A stretch of DNA of 64,000 nt, from positions 3,844,001 through 3,908,000 of the forward strand of contig CATKHW010000008.1 in assembly GCA_949752795.1 (NCBI GenBank), read 5' to 3'. Source of the DNA: Hyperoodon ampullatus (lineage: Eukaryota; Chordata; Mammalia; Artiodactyla; Ziphiidae). Of the stretch, positions 60,791-64,000 are shown one piece after another. A model generated the notes under the pieces. The model was not told the DNA's origin, made no database searches, and saw only the letters and a list, made by a program, of their open reading frames with translations. Each line of letters starts with the position of its first letter. Position 1 is the stretch's first letter. A program made the position numbers and the translations under genes.

Positions 60791-63700
60791 GGCATGCCAT
60801 CACAATATTCCATGACCCCAGTCATCACAATGATCCATGCACTTTTCATCAAAATGCTCCATGCCATTGTCATCACAATACTCCACAAGCTTGTCATCAG
60901 AATGCTCCATGAACCTTGTCATGACAATGCTCCATGACCCCTGTCATCACAGTGCTCCATGACCCCTGTCATCACAATGCTCCATGCCCCTTGTCATTAC
61001 CGAGCTCCATGACGCCCGTCATCACAATTATCCATGGTTTTCTCATCACAGTGCTCCCCGGTCTTGCCATCACAATGCTCCATGCCCTGGTTATCAATAT
61101 TCCCCACGTCTTTGTCATCACAATGCTCCATGACACATCTGATCACAATGTTCCGTGCACTTTTCATCACAATTATCCATGCACTTGTCATTGCAATGCT
61201 CCATGACCCCTGTCATAGCAAGCTCCATGCGCTTGTCATCACAATGCTTCACGAAATTGTCATCAAAATTCTCAATGGCCCATGTCATCAAAATGCTCCA
61301 AGCCCTTGTCATCACAATGCAACATTACCTTTGTCATCAGAATCCTCCATGACACTTGGCATCACAATGCTCCTTGCCATTGTCATCACAATGGACCATG
61401 ACATATGTCATCACAATGCTCCCTGACCCCTGTCTTCACAATTCTACATGACCTTGGCATCACAATGCTCCATGCCCTTGTCATCACAGTGCGCCATGCA
61501 CACTGTCATCACAATAATCCATGAAACTTGTCAGAACAATGCTCCATGCCCCTGTCATCACAATGCTCCACACACTTGTCATCACAATTCACCATGATCC
61601 CTGTCATCACAATGTTCCGTGACTCCAGTCATCACAATGATTTATGACCTTTGTCATCACAACGGTCCATAGCCTCGTCATCACAAGGCTCTGTGACATT
61701 TGTCACCACAAAGCTCCATAAACATTGGCATCACAATGCTCCATGCCATTGTCATCACAATGCTCCATGAACCCTCTCATCAAATAGCTCCATGCACTTG
61801 TCATCACAAATCTCCATGACGCTTGTGATACCAAAGCTCGATGCACTTCTCATCACAATGTTCCATGCACTTGTCATTACAATCCTCCATGACCCATGTA
61901 ACACAGTGTTCCGTGACCTTGTCATCACAATGCTCCATGCCCACTCTCATCACAATAATCCAAGAAACTTTTCATACCAATTCTGATGCCCTTGTCAACA
62001 CAATGCTCCACTACCCTGTCATAACAATGCTCCATGACACCTGACATCACAAGGTTTCACGGCCTTGTCAATACAAGTCTCCATGACCGTTGTCATCACC
62101 GTGCACTAAGACCCTGTAATCACAATGGTCAATGCACTTGTCATCACAGAGCTCCATGGCGCATGTCATCAGAATGCTCCATGGCCTTCTCATTCACAAT
62201 GCTCCATGCCCTTGTCATCACAATGCTCCAAGACACATTTAATCACAATGCTCCATGCCCCTTTTCATCTCAATGCTCCATGAACCCTGTCATCACAATG
62301 CACCATGCCCATCATCATAATGCTTCATGCTATTGTCATCACAATGAAATCAAAATGTTCCATGACCTCTGTCATCACAATTCTCCAAACCCTTGTGATC
62401 ACAATGTTCCATAACACTTGTCATCACAATGCCCCATGACGCTCCTCATCACAGTTATCCATGGTCTTCTCAGCACAATGCTCCATGAACTTTGTTATCA
62501 CAATGCTCAGTACACTTGTCATCACAATGCTCCCTGCCACTTGTCGTCAGTATGCTTCTTGAACACTGTCATGACAAGGCTCCATGCACTTTTCATCACA
62601 ATGCTCGAAGACACCTGTAATCATAATAATCCATGAATATTTTCAGCCCAATGCTCTATGATCTTCTCATCACAATGCTCCATGACCCCTGTCATCACAA
62701 TGCTCCATGCTCCTTGAAATCAAAATGATCCATGACCTCTGTCATCACAATGCTCCAAACCCTTTTGGTCACATTGTTCCACAACACTTGTCATCACAAC
62801 GCTCCATGATGCCTGTCATCACAATACTCCATGCCAGTGTCATCACAATGCTCCATGCACTTTGTCATCACAATGCTCAATACACTTGTCATCACAATGC
62901 TCCCTGACACTTGTCGTCAGAATGCTCCTTGAACCCTGTCTTGAAAAGGCTCCATGCCTTTTTCATCACAATGCTCCATGCCCTTTTCAACACAATGTTC
63001 CATGCCATTGTCATCACAATACTCCACAAGCTTGTCATCAGAATGTTCCATGACCCTTGTCATCACAATGCTCCATGACCCCTGTCATCACAATGCTCCA
63101 TGACACCTATCATCACAATACTCCACGCCCCTTGTCATTACAGTGCTCCATGACGCTCGTCATCACAATTATCCATGGTCTTCTATTCACAGTGCTCCAC
63201 GGACTTGCCATCACAATGCTCCATGACACTTCTCATCTCAATGTTACATGCTCTTGTCATCACAATTCTCCATGCACTTGTCATCGCAATGCTCCATGAC
63301 CCCTGGCATAGCAAGCTCCATATGCTTGTCATCACAATGCCTCCCGACCTTGTCATCCAAATTCTCAATGGCCCTTGTCATCACAATGCTCCAAGCCATT
63401 GTCATCACAATGCTCCATTACCTTTGTAATCAAAATCCTCGATGACACTTGGCTTCACAATGCTCCATGCCATTGTCATCACAATGCACCATGACATATG
63501 TCATCACAATGCTCCCTGACACCTGTCTTCACAATACTCCATGACCTGGTCATAACAATCCTCCATGCCCTAGTCATCACAATGTGCTATTCTCACTATC
63601 ATCACAATAATCCATGAAACTTATCAGACCAATGCTCCATGCCCCTGTCATTACAATGCTCCATGCCCTTGTCATGACAATGCTCCGTGACTCCAATCAT

Positions 63701-64000
63701 CACAATGGTTCTTGACCTTTGTCATCACAGTGGTCCATGCACTCGTCATCACAGGGCTTTGTGAAATTTGTCTCCATAATTCTCCCTGAACTTTTCATCA
63801 CAATGCTCTGTGACCCTTGTCATCACAATGCTCCATGCCTTTGTCAGCAGAGTGCTCCATGACCCTTGTCATCACAAAATTCCATGCAATTGTCAGAACA
63901 ATGCTGCATGACCCATGTCTTCACAATGTGCCATGCGCTTGTCATCACAATGTTTCACAACTTTGTCATCACAATGCTCCATAAACCTTGTCATCACAAA

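Larger units (their letters stand above)
48316..64000. repeat. 24/25-base satellite array, right block
   Basis: The same monomer family and orientation as the left block resume at once after the long-unit array and run to the window end. The variant repertoire overlaps the left block (AATGAAATCAA island, CTTCACGA landmark, 'GCTCTCTCACCAC' monomer) but the higher-order arrangement differs. Blocks repeat at offsets of about 6.4-7.4 kb and there is a 929-base tandem duplication. No foreign insertion and no gene are seen. Confidence 0.95.

Noticed and set aside
1..64000. Telomere-type TTAGGG repeats or a subtelomeric signature.
   Set aside because: No run of TTAGGG or CCCTAA was seen.

Overview
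The window is almost entirely tandem-repeat DNA from a mammal, most likely a cetacean. No convincing protein-coding gene, tRNA gene or rRNA gene is visible. The species clue is one well-preserved tRNA-derived SINE at 12819-13036. From memory it matches the CHR type found in whales, dolphins and hippopotamus. The L1-derived part of the second satellite, read against the L1 of even-toed ungulates and whales, agrees with this.

Layout. (1) 1-34125 is an array of a 24/25-base monomer with core TCATCACAATGCTCCATG plus a 6-7 base linker, all in one orientation and arranged in irregular higher-order repeats (HORs). In 1-8 kb two blocks lie about 2.97 kb apart. In about 8-29 kb a landmark recurs at about 1.56-1.9 kb. 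The SINE lies inside one of these HORs with a clean 15-base target-site duplication. (2) 34126-48315 is a different satellite: eight full head-to-tail copies and one partial copy of a unit averaging about 1,737 bases. Roughly one third of each unit is decayed L1 ORF2 3'-end sequence in antisense. Immediately after it comes a 68-base palindrome resembling a mariner-type MITE, then about 0.9 kb I do not recognise. (3) 48316-64000 resumes the 24/25-base array in the same orientation, with larger HORs (offsets about 6.4-7.4 kb) and a 929-base internal tandem duplication.

The many short open frames are a by-product of the repeat. The 24-base consensus has no stop codon in five of its six frames, so the translations are 8-residue periodic peptides and not genes. 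The same odd monomer block (an 'AATGAAATCAA' island) occurs on both sides of the 1.74-kb satellite, so the two flanks are parts of one array family that the second satellite interrupts or joins.

The most interesting observations are: a satellite monomer assembled from L1 and a MITE; paired, compensating changes in the two palindrome arms in three units; abrupt junctions with only ATG-type microhomology; and SINE and HOR spacing that can be used to order the events. All family identifications are from memory and by eye; no alignment or database search was run.
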